A DNA stretch of 64,000 bases from Perkinsela sp. pyNocScin1 (GCA_964019655.1 CAXHTR010000003.1:434001-498000), one strand, 5' to 3'. Counted from the stretch's first letter, positions 44,478 through 53,849 are shown. Notes: a model not told the origin generated them from the letters alone. Numbers and translations are program-made.

Positions 44478-46571
44478 ATGGTTTTCAAAAATACGGACTT
44501 CAAGCACGCACTAAACCGCTTTCTATTCACAGAGGCCTTTCGCTACGTTTCTACTGCAGCAGCAGCAATCCATGTCCCCGTGCAGGGACGCTCACAGCCG
44601 AGTATAGACTTTCGAATGAAACTTCTCCTAAATGTTTGCGAAGAGTGTCAAACAGAGAAAGAAATGCATGATTTGCTCAATGTGAAGCCCTCTTTTATTT
44701 GCTACGATGGCTTTGAACCATCGGGGCGCATGCACGTTGCTCAGGGCATTTTCAAAGCAATTAACGTAAACCGATGTATTGAAGCTGGTGGTACCTTTGT
44801 ATTTTGGGTTGCAGACTGGTTCGCACTGATGAACGACAAGATGGGAGGTGAACTCGAGCTGATTCGTCTTGTCGGGCGCTACTTCATCGAAGTCTGGAAG
44901 GCCTCCGGAATGAAAATGGAAAAGGTTATCTTCAAATGGGCAAGTAAAGAGATCAACAAGAGGCCAGCAGTGTACTGGAAATCTGTTATCGACATTTCAA
45001 AGCGTACATCGCTATCGCGAGTCATCAAATGCTGCCAGATCATGGGCAGAAAAGAGGGAAAACTCTCGGCTGCACAAATTCTATACCCGCTGATGCAGTG
45101 TGCTGATATATTTTTCTTGAACGCCGATATCTGTCAGCTTGGGCTCGACCAGAGGAAGGTTAATATGCTCGCCCGCGAAATTTGTGATCACATCGGGGTG
45201 AAACGAAAGCCTGTCATTCTTTCCCATCACATGATACGTGGGCTCAAAGACATTCGCGAGGACGATGGATCATTGCGAAAAATGTCCAAATCCGACCCAG
45301 ACTCTGCAATTTTCATGGAGGATGCTCCTGAAGATGTCGAGCGTAAGATAGCCCAGGCATATTGCCCTCGAGGCAATGATATCGAATCTAACCCATGTCT
45401 TGACTATGTCAAGAATATTGTATTTGCCAAAGATTCCTCTTTCATGGGCTTCCATTCTTTCGAAGAAGTTCGTGATAACTTTCAAAAAGGAACCATCACT
45501 GAAGGACAGCTCAAAATCGAGCTCGCCAATCGCCTCAATACATACATTGAGCCTGTTCGGAAACACTTCATCGCAAATACATCTGCCCGAGACATACTTA
45601 CAAGAGTTCATGAGCTAGCGGGGCGGCCGATGAAATCACACACAACCGATGCTGATGTTCAAGTGCCACACACCGCAGCGTGGCTCTATCCATCATTCAA
45701 GCTTAATCTGTTTGAGATCGTGTACATGGTTAATGCGCTCAACGCCCGTGTTCGATCAGGCATTAAGACTACAGTTATTTTTGCTGACTGGAGTGCAAGC
45801 GCTGTAAATTGCGAAATCATGAATAAAGAAAGTACGGCAGACGCACCCTTTGCATTCACTATGAATGTTTTACGTTCATTTGGCCTTGATAGGCGAGTTG
45901 AGGTTCTAAAGCAGTCCACAATAATTTTGCAGAATGCAGACGATTACTGGTTGAGAGTCATTGAGACTGGCCGCGAAATTCCACTAGCAAGCCTTGAAAA
46001 AAAATGGGCCTCCAAGGGACTGAACCTTTCTGGGCAAGTTATCACGGCTCTGATGCACATCGTTGACATAGCATGCATCCAAGCAACAAGCATTATAACC
46101 TACGGTAGGTGCATCCATCTTGCATGCCCAAGCGAGGCATTCGTGAGTTATATAAATGATTTTTTGAAGCAGCGTAGAAGAACTTCTGTGGATATACTGA
46201 GGATGGAAGCTCCTGAAGCCGAGATTTTTTGCCACGATCCGCCCGCGACTGTGCAGAAGAAAATTAAGAAGCTCTTCGCTCCGGAAAAAGACACGGAAAA
46301 AAATATGCTACTTAGCGTGACAAGCTTTATTTTCAAAGAATTCGCAGGAAAAGATATTCGTGTAGGTGGACCAGAAAACAGTCAGGTGTACGGTAGTATG
46401 AGCACTCTAATCTGTGATTACCGCATAGGCAAGATTCACCCTGGTGATCTCAAAGCATCTGTAGCAAGAAATTTGGTCGATCATGTCAGTACGTTTCATA
46501 AAAATCTTATGGAGCAGATCCATGAAAATGCCATTGTGATGAATGCGATGAAACGACTTCGTCTTCTTTAA
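44478..46571 (+). CDS. Double-length tyrosyl-tRNA synthetase
   Basis: Charges tRNA-Tyr with tyrosine. At 697 residues it holds two TyrRS units in tandem. The first unit has the class I signatures: the HIGH-like PSGRMHVAQG (about 81-90) and KMSKS (268-272). The second, from about residue 400, keeps the fold (FEIVYMVNALNARVRSGI, TTVIFADWSA) but has no HIGH or KMSKS. A Leishmania double-length TyrRS forms just such an asymmetric pseudo-dimer. The longest frame starts at a GTG (44442), so the first ATG at 44478 is used. It adds an N-terminal extension of about 46 residues over the next ATG (44616), where Leishmania TyrRS roughly begins. Confidence 0.94.
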   Translation: MVFKNTDFKHALNRFLFTEAFRYVSTAAAAIHVPVQGRSQPSIDFRMKLLLNVCEECQTEKEMHDLLNVKPSFICYDGFEPSGRMHVAQGIFKAINVNRCIEAGGTFVFWVADWFALMNDKMGGELELIRLVGRYFIEVWKASGMKMEKVIFKWASKEINKRPAVYWKSVIDISKRTSLSRVIKCCQIMGRKEGKLSAAQILYPLMQCADIFFLNADICQLGLDQRKVNMLAREICDHIGVKRKPVILSHHMIRGLKDIREDDGSLRKMSKSDPDSAIFMEDAPEDVERKIAQAYCPRGNDIESNPCLDYVKNIVFAKDSSFMGFHSFEEVRDNFQKGTITEGQLKIELANRLNTYIEPVRKHFIANTSARDILTRVHELAGRPMKSHTTDADVQVPHTAAWLYPSFKLNLFEIVYMVNALNARVRSGIKTTVIFADWSASAVNCEIMNKESTADAPFAFTMNVLRSFGLDRRVEVLKQSTIILQNADDYWLRVIETGREIPLASLEKKWASKGLNLSGQVITALMHIVDIACIQATSIITYGRCIHLACPSEAFVSYINDFLKQRRRTSVDILRMEAPEAEIFCHDPPATVQKKIKKLFAPEKDTEKNMLLSVTSFIFKEFAGKDIRVGGPENSQVYGSMSTLICDYRIGKIHPGDLKASVARNLVDHVSTFHKNLMEQIHENAIVMNAMKRLRLL

Positions 46572-46644
46572 TGATCATATTCAGTATTCATTTTTCGAAG
46601 CAGGTCCATGACTTGATGACTTTAATTCAAAGAAAATCTATGTA

Positions 46645-46845
46645 ATGCACAGTACTCTTGATCTTGTCATTGGCCGCAGCGTCGGTATCCACACAACGCA
46701 AGGTAGCTACTACGAAGGTGTCCTTACTGGTGTAGACAAGTTCGGCAACATTTTACTCAAAAGAGCTGTTTTCGACAGCCGAATGATCGGTAATGTTCTG
46801 CTTCGCGGGGACACACTCGCGATAATCGGTGTTCTTGAGCAATAA
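46645..46845 (+). CDS. Sm-like protein, probably LSm8
   Basis: A 66-residue minimal Sm fold. Sm1 is RSVGIHTTQGSYYEGVLTGV followed by DKFGNILL. Sm2 is GNVLLRGDTLAIIGVLEQ. The ending RGDTLAIIG is closest to LSm8 (RGDNVAVIG), the subunit that defines the nuclear LSm2-8 ring on U6 snRNA. LSm7 or SmG remain possible because the protein is so short. LSm8 is normally near 95-100 residues, so the C-terminal tail is lost here. It lies 73 bases after TyrRS and 88 bases before the porphobilinogen deaminase ATG. Confidence 0.78.
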   Translation: MHSTLDLVIGRSVGIHTTQGSYYEGVLTGVDKFGNILLKRAVFDSRMIGNVLLRGDTLAIIGVLEQ

Positions 46846-46933
46846 AGAATGGCGCTCTTTGTCAGAAAATGATTTCTTTAAATTCTCTGTGCATAAATTT
46901 ACTTTACATTTGTGTACTACAAAGGCCCCAACA

Positions 46934-47878
46934 ATGCACGAAACATGCAAAGACAAACAAGGTTACTTCGTTCGTGTTATATCGAGAAAATCACAGCTTG
47001 CGATGGCGCAGACGCACTGGGTTCTCGAAAGAGTTCGTCAAAAATACCCCAATGTTGTTTTTGAAGTAAATACAATCGAAACATCCGGCGATAAATGCCT
47101 CGATCAAGCATTGCCTCTGATAGGGGGAAAGGGCCTTTTTACTGCAGAATTAGAAAACGCCTTACTTTCTCACTCTGCTGATATTGCTGTTCATAGCCTT
47201 AAGGACTTACCGCTTGAGCTTCCCGAAAGCCTACAAGTTGGCGCGGTCCTTCCACGATGTGATCCCTGTGATGCGGTCGTTTTTCGTGAACCCATGAAGT
47301 ACACGAGCCTCGCGGATTTACCCGATGGGGCAGTCGTTGGAACATCGTCTTTACGGCGAAAGTACACAATTCTTAATAAATTTCCGCGTCTTCACGTCTG
47401 TGACGTTCGAGGGAATCTGCAAACTCGTATTGCAAAACTTCGAGGGATGCATGCGACGTGTACCGTGCGATACGACGCCATCATTTTAGCAACTGCTGGT
47501 ATTGAGCGGTCAGATTTATCTGAGAAATACCATAAATTGTCGGACGAGGATTTCATGCACGCCCCAGGTCAAGGCTTTCTAGCAGTTCAGTGTCGTCGGG
47601 ATGATCCCGTCTTACGCTTATTTAAGCACTTCGGCGATACGATCAGCTCAGTGATTTGGAGCGTAGAGCGCACACTCCTACGCTGCATAGGGGGTGGTTG
47701 CCACACACCTCTCGCAGTCCACACGGTACTTACAAGAGAAGGGCTGTTTGTGAAGGCCTCGTTGTTTAGCAGCGATGGAATCAGGCATGCATCAGCGGAA
47801 GCATATACATCCCTTGAAATTGCTGAGGAAAACTGCAAAAACATAGCAAAGAACATGCTTTCGCAGCTTGAAATTTAA
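46934..47878 (+). CDS. HMBS: Porphobilinogen deaminase (hydroxymethylbilane synthase)
   Basis: Joins four porphobilinogen molecules to hydroxymethylbilane, the third common step of heme synthesis. From the ATG at 46934 it has 314 residues; the longer frame starts at a GTG inside the LSm gene and is rejected. It begins with the enzyme's usual RVISRKSQLAMAQ. It has the catalytic aspartate motif VHSLKDLPLELP, the substrate arginines of GTSSLRRK and VRGNLQTRI, and the cofactor cysteine in IGGGCHTPLAV, where the dipyrromethane is attached. No targeting peptide is visible. All key residues seem intact, so it should be active. Confidence 0.95.
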   Translation: MHETCKDKQGYFVRVISRKSQLAMAQTHWVLERVRQKYPNVVFEVNTIETSGDKCLDQALPLIGGKGLFTAELENALLSHSADIAVHSLKDLPLELPESLQVGAVLPRCDPCDAVVFREPMKYTSLADLPDGAVVGTSSLRRKYTILNKFPRLHVCDVRGNLQTRIAKLRGMHATCTVRYDAIILATAGIERSDLSEKYHKLSDEDFMHAPGQGFLAVQCRRDDPVLRLFKHFGDTISSVIWSVERTLLRCIGGGCHTPLAVHTVLTREGLFVKASLFSSDGIRHASAEAYTSLEIAEENCKNIAKNMLSQLEI

Positions 47879-47957
47879 GGAATTATCGGACGGAAGCTTT
47901 GATGCACTCTTACAATTTTCCAGCATTGTTTTTCTTTTTATTTGTATGGGAATTTGA

Positions 47958-48797
47958 ATGGCATGTGACAATGGCGCACTCAGCCATGCTCTTTGTTATC
48001 AGGGCGCGAGCGTCATCAGCACAGTACTTTTTTACCCGGTAGATTTATGTAAGGTTCGAGTCATGAGTCAAAGCTCGCTTGTGCGTAGCTTACGAGACTA
48101 CAAAGTGCTGCTGCAGCCGCGGAGAAAAGTGCTCAGTGGACTATACTATTCGATTCTCGCGTCGACCGTATCATCAGCAACGTATATGTTCCTGTATCAA
48201 ACTTTCGCGGAGAAACTTGTTCCCACCAATCAACCGCTTGAAATACTCTACGTTGTATCTCTCGGTGCCAGCTGCATCTCTGCAGTTCTCACAAACCCAC
48301 TGTGGCTTCTCAAGATCCGCATGCAGCTCGATGACTGTGCTCGAGCCTGTAGTAAAGGGACATTGGCCAGGCTGCGTATAGTTGTGCGTACTGATGGATT
48401 TCGAGGGCTATTTCGGGGGCTACAACCGCAGCTTTTGGGTATTTTCGTTCACTCGGCGTACTTTCCACTGTACACAACGATGAAGAATTTGGAGTTATAC
48501 AAGCACTCACGTGACTCTCGAAACGTCAGTCACTGCCTCCAAGCATCTATTTTCTCTAAGATTATTCTATCGACAATTTCGAACCCTGTACAGATCTTGC
48601 ATGTCCGTTTGCAGAGTGCTATGCATCGACGCTCAGGCTCAATGTTGGGAGTGATTGATGCAATAAAGGTACGCGATGGCCTCCTTCGAGGACTTTTTTT
48701 GCGTGGACTGGCATACAACTTACTTTTTGAGATACCTAGGAGCTCGACAAGGATCGTCTTGTACGAAATTTTTATGCGGTCAATTAATGCCCCATAG
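47958..48797 (+). CDS. Mitochondrial carrier family protein (FAD/folate/peroxisomal type)
   Basis: A 279-residue member of the SLC25 family with three repeats. The signature motifs are degenerate in two of them: PVDLCKVRVMSQ, PLWLLKIRMQLDD and PVQILHVRLQS. The PLW start of the second motif is typical of the subgroup that holds the mitochondrial FAD/folate carriers and the peroxisomal nucleotide carriers (PMP34/ANT1). Because this organism has glycosomes, a glycosomal nucleotide carrier is possible. The substrate cannot be told from sequence alone. It follows porphobilinogen deaminase by 79 bases. Confidence 0.82.
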   Translation: MACDNGALSHALCYQGASVISTVLFYPVDLCKVRVMSQSSLVRSLRDYKVLLQPRRKVLSGLYYSILASTVSSATYMFLYQTFAEKLVPTNQPLEILYVVSLGASCISAVLTNPLWLLKIRMQLDDCARACSKGTLARLRIVVRTDGFRGLFRGLQPQLLGIFVHSAYFPLYTTMKNLELYKHSRDSRNVSHCLQASIFSKIILSTISNPVQILHVRLQSAMHRRSGSMLGVIDAIKVRDGLLRGLFLRGLAYNLLFEIPRSSTRIVLYEIFMRSINAP

Positions 48798-49075
48798 AGC
48801 TTAAACATCCATGCATTCATGACTATTAAGTAAACAAGGCTTCTGCCTTAAATCAGTTGGGCATCATGTTGAAATACTTGCAAATGGATATGCACCTGGT
48901 AGCACTTTCTCCCTGAAAGAATTCTGCTCGAAATCTCTTCCCAAAATACTGAAATAAAACTATTTCTAGCGATTCAAAGAAAAGAAAGTTGATGATGTGC
49001 GCGGAATATTTGAGCTAAGCAAACATTGCAAACAGCCATTGAGTGTCTTTTATTGATTGTATGGTCTCATTCAAA

Positions 49076-49101
49076 TACCCTCTTTTTCTATTCGTGAACA
49101 G
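49076..49101 (+). promoter_or_regulatory. Trans-splice acceptor of the SR140-like gene
   Basis: The tract TACCCTCTTTTTCTATTCGTGAACAG ends in AG at 49101, and the first ATG downstream is at 49105. This decides the start against the longer frame, which opens with a TTG at 49057. Confidence 0.55.
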
Positions 49102-49104
49102 GTC

Positions 49105-50382
49105 ATGGCAATGAATCATAGTGCTTGCATTGGCGTTCAAAATATCGACAAGTATAAATTTCCATCACCACGCGACTTTGTCCACTTTTTTGGTCGTTTT
49201 GGAGCTATTAGCTCTATATCCTTGCAGCCGCAGGCCGCACCGTGCAGCTCAGCCTCAAGTACACAGACAGAAAAGCCCCAAGCAAATAAAGGCCCAGTAT
49301 GCTTTCAGGGTTTGATCATATTTTTTAGGCGAGAAGACGCCCTCAAGGCAATCGATGCCTTACATAACAACATGCATGGAAAGCACCCGCTCAAGCTGAC
49401 TCTATGTGTTGTCAGGAAAGAGATGCTACCTATGTACGTACCACCATGGCAGAGCACACACGAGTTCAATAGAGAGTCCGTCAACCGCATCCTTGAATAC
49501 TCCATGAAAATAAATAAAGAGGTCATAAAAAAGATCTGGAAAGCAGTGGAAAACGCAGAATCTTTAGAGCCTTTCGTTGCTGTTGTGCCACAGGTGAATG
49601 AAATACCTAATGCGCTGCGGTATTTGATAGATACGACCGCACAATATGTTGCCCGGTACGGGCGTTCTTTCGAGACAGCAATTGTGAGCAAAGAGCGTGC
49701 AAACGCAATATATGCACTCTTTATGCCGTCAGATAATTTTCAGAGTGTTTTTGATAGCTTTGATGAAGAGACCCTAATGTTTCGCTTAAAATGCCAAACA
49801 TTTTATCGATGGCGCGTTCTTTCATTGATGAACGGGGACTCCCTCTCATCGTGGAACTTGAATCCTTTTCAGCCGATCGAGGGTGGTTTGATTTTCTTCC
49901 CGCCACCATGTGATAGAGGGCAGATACCAGTTGCAAAGAAACCCGAAGAGGCTGCTTTATATGTCCAGCTGCAGCATAAGATGATCCATCTTCTTCAAAA
50001 GCTGAAAAATGAAAGATGTATGATAGCGCATGCGAGCCACTTTGTGCTCCGAGCAGTGTCAGATGTCAGTCAAGTCATGGATGTCCTTTATCTGTCCATT
50101 GTACGAAGGGGTGGGAGTGCTAAACATGGCCTACTTTGTCTGTATGTCCTCTCTGATGTTTTCTGCAACTCCCATTTGCTTCAGAGCAATTTTCACAAAG
50201 GCCTCATTGATCTGCTGAAGATAAAAATAGAAGATATGTATACAGCGATGATGGCGAAAATAAGATTGATAAGCGATGAAATCGAGCGCTCAAGCATGCG
50301 CCAAAAAATTTGCAATGTGTTTGCATCATTTGAGAAGGCTGGGTTTCTACAAATAAGAACAGATGCCGTCGTATACTACTAA
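49105..50382 (+). CDS. SR140/U2SURP-like U2 snRNP-associated protein
   Basis: A 425-residue protein with the domain order of SR140 (U2SURP). It has an RRM at about 5-110 (IGVQNIDKYKFPSPRDFVHF, then CFQGLIIFFRREDALKAID). A SURP/SWAP module lies near 165-225 (ALRYLIDTTAQYVARYGRSF, followed by FYRWRVLSL). A CID-type helical domain spans about 280-400 (HASHFVLRAVSDVSQVMDVL, then LLCLYVLSDVF). Human SR140 is over 1000 residues. Here the N-terminal region and the RS-rich tail are missing. SR140 associates with 17S U2 snRNP near the branch site. In a lineage with few introns it would serve mainly trans-splicing. Confidence 0.85.
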   Translation: MAMNHSACIGVQNIDKYKFPSPRDFVHFFGRFGAISSISLQPQAAPCSSASSTQTEKPQANKGPVCFQGLIIFFRREDALKAIDALHNNMHGKHPLKLTLCVVRKEMLPMYVPPWQSTHEFNRESVNRILEYSMKINKEVIKKIWKAVENAESLEPFVAVVPQVNEIPNALRYLIDTTAQYVARYGRSFETAIVSKERANAIYALFMPSDNFQSVFDSFDEETLMFRLKCQTFYRWRVLSLMNGDSLSSWNLNPFQPIEGGLIFFPPPCDRGQIPVAKKPEEAALYVQLQHKMIHLLQKLKNERCMIAHASHFVLRAVSDVSQVMDVLYLSIVRRGGSAKHGLLCLYVLSDVFCNSHLLQSNFHKGLIDLLKIKIEDMYTAMMAKIRLISDEIERSSMRQKICNVFASFEKAGFLQIRTDAVVYY

Positions 50383-50689
50383 AGGGAATCCGTATCTACG
50401 CGTAATGCTTTTTTACTTGTTCTTGATATAGCGTACGATATATCAATCATGTTATTTGTACTGTTAATCTAAGATCTACTTGAATTCGTACGTGAAATTT
50501 TCGCTAGTATCATGCCATGCACGTTTGTGATTTACCCTGCGAACACTAATCTCTTGATACATTCCAGGGTGCAGAAATGTAATTTTACATTCGCTTCTGT
50601 GGAATTTAACACCTTCCATTCATCCATGCGATCTTCTTTCTTTTGCATAAAAAAATGGCTCGAGAAGAAAAGCCCCAATTGTACTGAAG
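50383..50689. other. Intergenic spacer before MCC beta
   Basis: A 307-base AT-rich spacer with pyrimidine tracts (for example around 50627-50645). A 62-codon ATG frame at 50512-50700 overlaps the next gene's start and matches nothing, so it is not called. Confidence 0.5.
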
Positions 50690-52387
50690 ATGAAATGTAG
50701 CTTGCTCCCATCTGCGAAGTGTTTTGGTTTCTGCTTTAGCCGTGGAGTTTCACACACTGTGGCAGAACATCTTTCCACCGAAAACCAACATTGCAAATCG
50801 AACTTGCAGTCGGAGACTTATCGCCAGAATTTCGCCCGTAATAAAAAGCTCGTTGCAGATTTGCGAGAAACCTGCCAGATTGCCTCAACCTGCACTTCTG
50901 ACACCCTTCTTCGAAAAAATCACAAAGCTAAAAAACTTCTTGTTGACGATCGAATAGCGATGCTACTCGACCCTGGATCACCCTTTCTCGAGCTTTCTCA
51001 GCTCGCTGGTCTGCATTTATACGAGAGGGAAGGTGAAGAGGGTAAGTCGTTTGAGGAATGTCGCCGCGGCGGCATAGTTACTGGCATTGGCATCGTCAAC
51101 AAAATGCTTTGCATGGTTATCGCGAACGATCCCACTGTTCGTGGAGGTGTATATTTCCCAATTACAGTGAAGAAGCACATCCGTGCACAGTGCATCGCTC
51201 TTGAGAATAAGTTACCTGTTGTCCACCTTGTGGATAGCGCAGGGGCCAACCTACTTTTTCAAGAAGACATTTTTCCCGATGACTCGCATTTTGGCAAAAT
51301 TTTCTTCAACCAAGCAGCAATGTCGGCGCGTGGGATTCCGCAACTCGCTGTTGTTCTAGGAATGTGCACAGCAGGCGGCGCTTACATTCCTTGCATGAGC
51401 GATGAAACCATCATGGTGCGCGCTAACAGTACAATTTTCCTCGGTGGGCCCGCACTTGTGCACGCGGCAACTGGTGATGTAGTTGACGCTCAGAACCTTG
51501 GTGGTGCCGACGTTCATTGTGCACAGAGCGGTGTAGCTGATTACTACGCTGAGAGTGAGGCAGTTGCTCTGCGAATGGCACGTAGCATTATTAGCCGATG
51601 GGATACTTCGAAAACAATGTGCATGACCAGGCAAGCAAATAACGCACCGCTCTACGCCCCTGAGCATATTTATGGCTTGATACCTGACATGTCTTCTGGT
51701 TTGATAGGTAACTTAGATGTGCGCGCAGTTATCGCCTGCCTTCTCGATAGAAGTATCTTCCTTGAATTCAAAAAACGATTTGATGAGAATATTGTATGTG
51801 GCTTTGGCAGTATTCATGGCCATGAGGTCGGCATAATCATGAACAATGGCGTTCTGCTGTCGTCCAGTGCACTGAAGGCGACTCATTTTATACAGCTTTG
51901 CTGTGCCCGCAAGCGGCCGATTTTGTTCTTTCAAAATGTTGCCGGATTTATGATAGGCAGGGCGCAGGAGCGCGAAGGCATTGCGAAGCACGGGGCGAAG
52001 ATGGTGCATGCTGTTTCGACAGCAAGTGTGCCGAAGATCACCGTGGTGATTGGTGGTAGCTACGGTGCAGGGAACTATGCGATGTGTGGACGTGCGTTTG
52101 GGCCAAGGTTTATGTTCATGTGGCCTGATGCACGAATCGCTGTGATGAGTGGCGAGCATGCCGGAAAGGTCATGACGGGTATTACTAAGTCAAAAGCACC
52201 ATCAGATTTTGCTAACAAGATAGGCAAAATGTATGAGAATAAAAGCCATGCATACTATGGCTCTGCACGATTGTGGGATGACGGTGTCATTGACCCAGCG
52301 CAGACGAGGGATATTCTTGGCATGGCACTAGCAGTTTGCACAAATGTCCCAGTAGAAGAAACTAAACACGGAATATTTCGGATGTGA
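50690..52387 (+). CDS. MCCC2: 3-methylcrotonyl-CoA carboxylase beta subunit
   Basis: The carboxyltransferase subunit of the biotin enzyme in leucine breakdown (565 residues, mitochondrial matrix). Residues 1-30 look like a presequence (MKCSLLPSAKCFGFCFSRG). The crotonase-type carboxyltransferase domains follow: RMARGGIV-type RRGGIVTGIGIV, DSAGANLLFQEDIFPD, the oxyanion hole AGGAYIPCMSDE and FLGGPALVHAATG. In the C-terminal half come FQNVAGFMIG, VIGGSYGAGNYAMCGRAF and WPDARIAVMSGEHAGKVM. The 'QEDIFPD' and 'GPPLVKAATGE'-like blocks separate it from propionyl-CoA carboxylase. An AG directly precedes the ATG. Confidence 0.95.
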   Translation: MKCSLLPSAKCFGFCFSRGVSHTVAEHLSTENQHCKSNLQSETYRQNFARNKKLVADLRETCQIASTCTSDTLLRKNHKAKKLLVDDRIAMLLDPGSPFLELSQLAGLHLYEREGEEGKSFEECRRGGIVTGIGIVNKMLCMVIANDPTVRGGVYFPITVKKHIRAQCIALENKLPVVHLVDSAGANLLFQEDIFPDDSHFGKIFFNQAAMSARGIPQLAVVLGMCTAGGAYIPCMSDETIMVRANSTIFLGGPALVHAATGDVVDAQNLGGADVHCAQSGVADYYAESEAVALRMARSIISRWDTSKTMCMTRQANNAPLYAPEHIYGLIPDMSSGLIGNLDVRAVIACLLDRSIFLEFKKRFDENIVCGFGSIHGHEVGIIMNNGVLLSSSALKATHFIQLCCARKRPILFFQNVAGFMIGRAQEREGIAKHGAKMVHAVSTASVPKITVVIGGSYGAGNYAMCGRAFGPRFMFMWPDARIAVMSGEHAGKVMTGITKSKAPSDFANKIGKMYENKSHAYYGSARLWDDGVIDPAQTRDILGMALAVCTNVPVEETKHGIFRM

Positions 52388-53084
52388 ATACTCTCGTGTC
52401 CAGGCGAAGCTCAGAGCGCTCCATGTCCAACTCGCAAAGCTGAGATTTTAGTACCATCACGACATATCTTAATGAAAGGCTGTATCATGCAGAGCCCAAC
52501 CTTGGAAAATTGACTGGATAGAAGCAATCATATAAGCTTGGAACTCATGCAAGAACTTGGAATTTAGCCTAGATTACAGAAGTATAAGCAGTCCTCTGCT
52601 GTAAATACTTCAATAAACGATGTTTTAGTTTCCAATAATACACGCAAGTAGGCTTATACAAAGTGCATCTTGTAGAGTATAAAAGTCTCAGCGGAACACT
52701 TAATTCGACTGGTCTGAAATTGCATGCTCAACTGCATACGCATATTGAGCTGACTAGTGAGTATGTGCACGCTGGCGCTGCAGTTGCACAAGGTACTTTC
52801 AAAGATGAATAGGGAGATATTTTATGAAGGCGCTGCTGAAAGCTTTAGCATGCGTCGTTTAGGGGAAGGCAATAAGGAGAGTGCAGCATCTATTCAAATC
52901 ACAGCATGAATTCTCAAGATAATGCTTTGAATACACCAGAACTCTTCATAGTTGAGTCAATCTTTTAGGTTTCGATTGTATGCTTTTGCAACGCAATGTT
53001 GTTGAAACATTTACTGCTTACTTGAGAATCGTTTACAAAATAAATGCTTTCAAAGGTGATTAAAGTATCTCACGCTGCACGAAT
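52388..53084. other. Gene-free stretch between converging genes
   Basis: About 700 bases, the longest empty stretch outside the strand-switch region. It lies between the 3' end of the plus-strand MCC beta gene and the 3' end of the minus-strand gene at 53085-53849. No frame of 60 codons with an ATG is present, and no tRNA B-box or repeat was found. It could hold termination signals or a small RNA gene, but none is recognisable. Confidence 0.5.
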
Positions 53085-53849
53085 TTACAAGCTCATTCCG
53101 TCTGTTATCTTGCCAGGGGAGTTAAAGAGCAGAAAAGCTCCCATTAGTTGTGCCAAAATTCTTGGTATTCCCGAAAGAGCTCTTACCTCGGGATATTGCC
53201 GGATGAACGCCTGACAAAGTTCAGCAAGAGTAAATTTTGGATAATCTTGCATAAAAGTCATAACGAACACGATCAAATGATATAGTTCGATGCTTTCGGG
53301 TGCACTTATCCCCAAAATCCGCAGAACACTACACTTTGGTGGTTGGTTCCATGTACGTTCAAAGCTTGCTGGAAGCCTCAGTTGCTCCCCGAAAATACGC
53401 AGCAGTGCTCTTTCGTGCGCAAAATAGGCCCTTAGGTTTGTATCATCTACACTGGGCTCTAAAATCGCTCGCTTGTACATCTGTAGCCACCATACATTAT
53501 CACGCTGATGATTCGGATTTTCCATACGCTGGATGCGCCTTTGAATCCTTGGGTACGACGTACATCCAAAACGTGTGACCATAATCTGCCTTGCGTGTTT
53601 TATTGCTTGCGCCTTCAGCTCATACCTGAGCCTGCATTGTATATCATCTAGTGTGCGGTGTACCTGCAACAAACTTTGAAGCTCATTCTGCACACGGATG
53701 ATGAATGTGCTCTTCATAATGTAGACTTTACGCTTTCCTGGGACACGCCAGTCACTTATTTTGAACATTGCTCTGATAACCTTCAGCTCGAGAGGGCTCC
53801 ATGACGAGAGATTCCCGCGATCCATGCACTTCTCTTCACTTTTTTCCAT
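53085..53849 (-). CDS. Lone minus-strand gene, possible Myb/SANT-like protein
   Basis: A 254-residue ATG frame on the strand opposite to every other gene for 50 kb. The composition is protein-like, basic and helical. The N-terminal part (residues 15-65: LSSWSPLELKVIRAMFKISD ... RTLDDIQCRLRYEL) loosely resembles a Myb/SANT repeat, in which 'W..EE..L' is followed by 'R...QCR.RY'. That is a weak match. The C-terminal 100 residues are helical and of unknown type. No competing plus-strand frame longer than 92 codons exists here. Its ATG is 77 bases from the plus-strand cactin ATG, so the two genes are divergent with almost no spacer. Confidence 0.6.
   Translation of the reverse strand: MEKSEEKCMDRGNLSSWSPLELKVIRAMFKISDWRVPGKRKVYIMKSTFIIRVQNELQSLLQVHRTLDDIQCRLRYELKAQAIKHARQIMVTRFGCTSYPRIQRRIQRMENPNHQRDNVWWLQMYKRAILEPSVDDTNLRAYFAHERALLRIFGEQLRLPASFERTWNQPPKCSVLRILGISAPESIELYHLIVFVMTFMQDYPKFTLAELCQAFIRQYPEVRALSGIPRILAQLMGAFLLFNSPGKITDGMSL

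Noticed and set aside
48940..49056. C/D-box snoRNA upstream of the SR140-like gene
   Set aside because: A TGATGATG string is present, but no D box at a fitting distance and no terminal stem were found.
50512..50700. 62-codon ORF before MCC beta
   Set aside because: It overlaps the MCC beta start and its composition is unlike that of the neighbouring proteins.
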